This document shows positions 61,792 through 64,000 of a stretch of DNA of 64,000 bases, piece by piece (position 1 is the first letter of the stretch; each line of letters opens with the position of its first letter). Under the pieces are notes generated by a model. That model saw only the letters and a list, made by a program, of their open reading frames with translations, did not search any database and had not been told where the DNA came from. Both the position numbers and the translations under genes were made by a program. This stretch comes from Climacteris rufus (taxonomy: Eukaryota; Chordata; Aves; Passeriformes; Climacteridae), in NCBI GenBank assembly GCA_013398175.1, contig VZRZ01003213.1, positions 787,531 to 851,530 on the forward strand, in the 5' to 3' direction.

Positions 61792-62653
61792 TGTGCTGGT
61801 TTTAACACCAGCAGAAAATTAAACCCCAAATAAGTCACTCCCCTTCCCTTGGGCTTCTGGTAAGGGCGGGACAAAAAAGGAGAGACTATGGGTTCAGATA
61901 ACTAACTAAAACCACAAAGCAATAGAATAAAACATGCACAATAACAACAGCAACACTAATAGCAAAAGCATACAAAAAATAGAAGGTATTTTACCTACTA
62001 AAAGATATTCACCACCAGGGAAGAAATAAGATGGCAGACACTCCCAGCAGGTCACATCCACATAGTTTCCCCACAGAAGGGTGATATGATGACTGTTCCT
62101 ACATGCCACAGCGCGTGGTGTTTGGGAACAAAGGCAATATGGAGGGGAGCTCCCACAGTTAGTGTTTCCTGGCCCAAGCCCAAAATAATGAAAACCAGTG
62201 ATAAGCAACGCCCTTGGTAGCAGGGTCAGCTGAGCAGCTGTCACACTGCCACTCGTCTAAGTTCTGCACAGGTGCTTGTGCTGCCACTTCTAACACTCCA
62301 TCATGCTACAGGCTACCCTGTGGGCTGTCAGCACTTTTCCTACCACTCCGCCCTGTTCCTTTCAGGTTGTCTCAACTCAGCTGGACGTGATCAGGTAGGG
62401 GTTGCCCCCAGTACCAGTCTGTTGCCCTCTGGCACCTTCCCTGCTGGTGCTGTCGTTCCAGTACTATGGTCAATTGCATTTTTGAAACTGTTCTTTTCAG
62501 CACCAACAGTCCATAGTCGCACAACTATGGAGAGAGAACAGAAGAGGGACCAGCAGGGTGGCAGAGGGACCAAGTCCATAGGGGTTGATGCTGACACCTT
62601 CCCAGAGGGAGGGAAAATGGCCGACTTCCAGTAAGGGCACCTGGTTTTTCACA
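61792..62653 (-). mobile_element. ERVL-like avian LTR, minus orientation
   Basis: The left end (TGTGCTGGTTTTAACACCAG, then TCACTCCCC, GGGACAAAAAAGGAGAGAC, GGTTCAGATAACTAACTAAA, CAATAGAATAAAAC and a run with ACAACAGCAACACTAATAG) follows, block by block, the 3' end of a common bird ERVL LTR family as I remember it. The edge also contains the small inverted repeat GCTGGT/ACCAGC. The right end is less certain. CACA at 62650-62653 would give matching TGTG/CACA termini and a length of about 860 bases. No target duplication was identified. Confidence 0.5.
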
Positions 62654-63945
62654 CTGCAACCACACCCCCAGAGATGAGGTGCATGGTTTAGAATAACAAC
62701 CTCACACTCACACAGTGCTAAGCTCCATCCCATCTTTGCAACCAAAGAAGACTGCTGAAGCCAAGGCTGATGAAATTGTGAGAGCCTGTATTTTAAGCTT
62801 AGCCTAGCACTGGAGGCTAGTGTAAATGAGTGGAGGCTGTGTGAGCGGTCCAATCTATGTAACAAGTCAACTAGTCTGAAGTCATAGCACACTACTTATA
62901 ACCTAGACTACCTAACTACTGTATTTTTAGATGGGGTGTGTTGCTGGGCTTCAGTCTTGAGCAAATGGATGAGATTTGTCTACTGGGTTGTGTTCTGAAG
63001 GAATACAGTTTACTCTTGTCAGACTCTGCTACTTAGGCACACCAGGTTTCCAAATGAGTATTCTTTCTGAGTTGAGGAGATCACAGCAGTGTGTCAATGA
63101 TACCCACTTCACCCCTGCAATGTGACAAAGAATAGATGTTATATTTTGTGATGTTATCAAGGATGCTGTATTTCCATTAGCACATTTTTTGGATAAATCT
63201 AAGTTTGCTTTTGCTGGGTCAATAGGTGAAAATAGTAAACCAAGGCATCCATATCTTCACTTCACCAGTCATAAGCACACCTTAGAAGGAAAACTGTTAC
63301 CAGAGGGAGAAATTTATCTGCCAGCTTCCCACATCATCCCACTAGCTTCTGGTCTGTGGGCCCTACCAGACTCCAACAGAAAGGCTGCAAAAGTGTGCAT
63401 GGTTCCTACATGAGATTCTATAGCAGGTTAAGACTGCACTTGCATTTTTGTCAGTCTGTAAGCAAAACTGATTATAGTTTGGAAGGGCAGCATTATTTGA
63501 AGAAGAGTCTAATATTTGTGTAAAATAGTTTGGGTTTTTTCTGACTTTTTTTTTTGGCCTAGAAACTGGATATAAAGCAAGTCTCATGCTCTTCCTATAG
63601 AAACTTGGATCATTTTGAATGTGTGATGGGTTCCAGAAGTCAGAGAGACTGTGTACAAATGTATGCATTACTGCTTTGCACAGCAGTGCTGAGTGACTGT
63701 ATACAGAGGTTACTTCCAGAGAAGTTGTGCTACATTCTTTCTCTAGTTAGTCGAAAGAGATGAGCTATTCCAGAGGGGCAATTCAGAACATCTGAGTGTT
63801 TCTGAATTGTCATCTGAAATAACCTCTTCCTGTTAACCTCTTTCTTCCTGTTTCCTCTTTCTAGGAGCCTCCTATTTTGCTGTAGGAAGAATCCACAAAA
63901 ATGTCATTAGCTTTGGCCCTGTTCTCTTTCTCCCTGGGAAACAAA
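62654..63945. other. Intergenic sequence at right side of window
   Basis: This is AT-rich DNA without a recognised gene or transposon. A T-run near 63547 is the only simple-sequence feature. Confidence 0.55.
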
Positions 63946-64000
63946 TCCCCTTCCCTTCCCTTCCCTTCCCTTCCCTTCCCTTCCCTTCCCTAACCTTCCC
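63946..64000. repeat. (TTCCC)n pentanucleotide microsatellite, cut by the window edge
   Basis: At least eight uninterrupted TTCCC units (63951-63990) are followed by a TAACC variant and another TTCCC. The array runs into the window end, so its full length is unknown. It is homopurine/homopyrimidine and could adopt triplex structure. Confidence 0.95.

Noticed and set aside
1..64000. CRISPR arrays, operons, bacterial or phage systems
   Set aside because: Gene structure, intron density and transposon content are those of a bird genome; no regularly spaced repeats or prokaryotic genes were seen.

Overview
The window is vertebrate, and almost certainly avian, nuclear DNA. The evidence is one split gene with GT/AG introns, CR1-type LINE 3' ends and bird-type endogenous retrovirus LTRs in an otherwise AT-rich, ORF-poor background. 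The single recognisable host gene is KITLG (KIT ligand, stem cell factor) on the + strand. Its exons translate to a protein very close to my recollection of chicken stem cell factor but with several substitutions, so the species is probably a bird other than chicken. That last point rests on memory, not on a search.

Layout. Positions 1-1975 are the end of KITLG intron 1; exon 1 (start codon and the first five residues) lies upstream of the window. Coding exons 2-9 are at 1976-2089, 11816-11878, 16332-16511, 18439-18601, 19484-19579, 26223-26332, 26810-26886 and 28331-28370. They give 281 codons including the stop, or about 285 residues with exon 1. Exon 9 ends at 28414, and a 3'UTR intron leads to a long untranslated exon from 29605 to a likely poly(A) site just after AATAAA at 33651-33656. 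Reading frame and splice phases are intact throughout, so the gene looks functional. Exon 6 (96 nt, phase 1 on both sides) carries the shedding site and can be skipped in frame, which gives the known soluble and membrane-bound forms.

Intron 2 holds two CR1 copies (4599-5625 antisense, 8160-8465 sense) and an unusual CpG-dense block at about 2740-2980. Downstream of the gene (33.7-64 kb) I recognise no host gene. This part has a third CR1 end (34575-34890), a broken + strand retroviral pol remnant (about 49890-51505) abutting a minus-strand LTR with the end of an upstream reading frame (51655-52293), a second LTR of the same family (60573-61020), an ERVL-like LTR (about 61792-62653) and a (TTCCC)n microsatellite running off the right edge. 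The retroviral remnants are disabled by stops, a frameshift and truncations.

I found no clear new biological system. The observations most worth a second look are the CpG-dense block in intron 2, two stem-loops and other motifs in the long KITLG 3'UTR, and the composite retroviral locus with an internal duplication.
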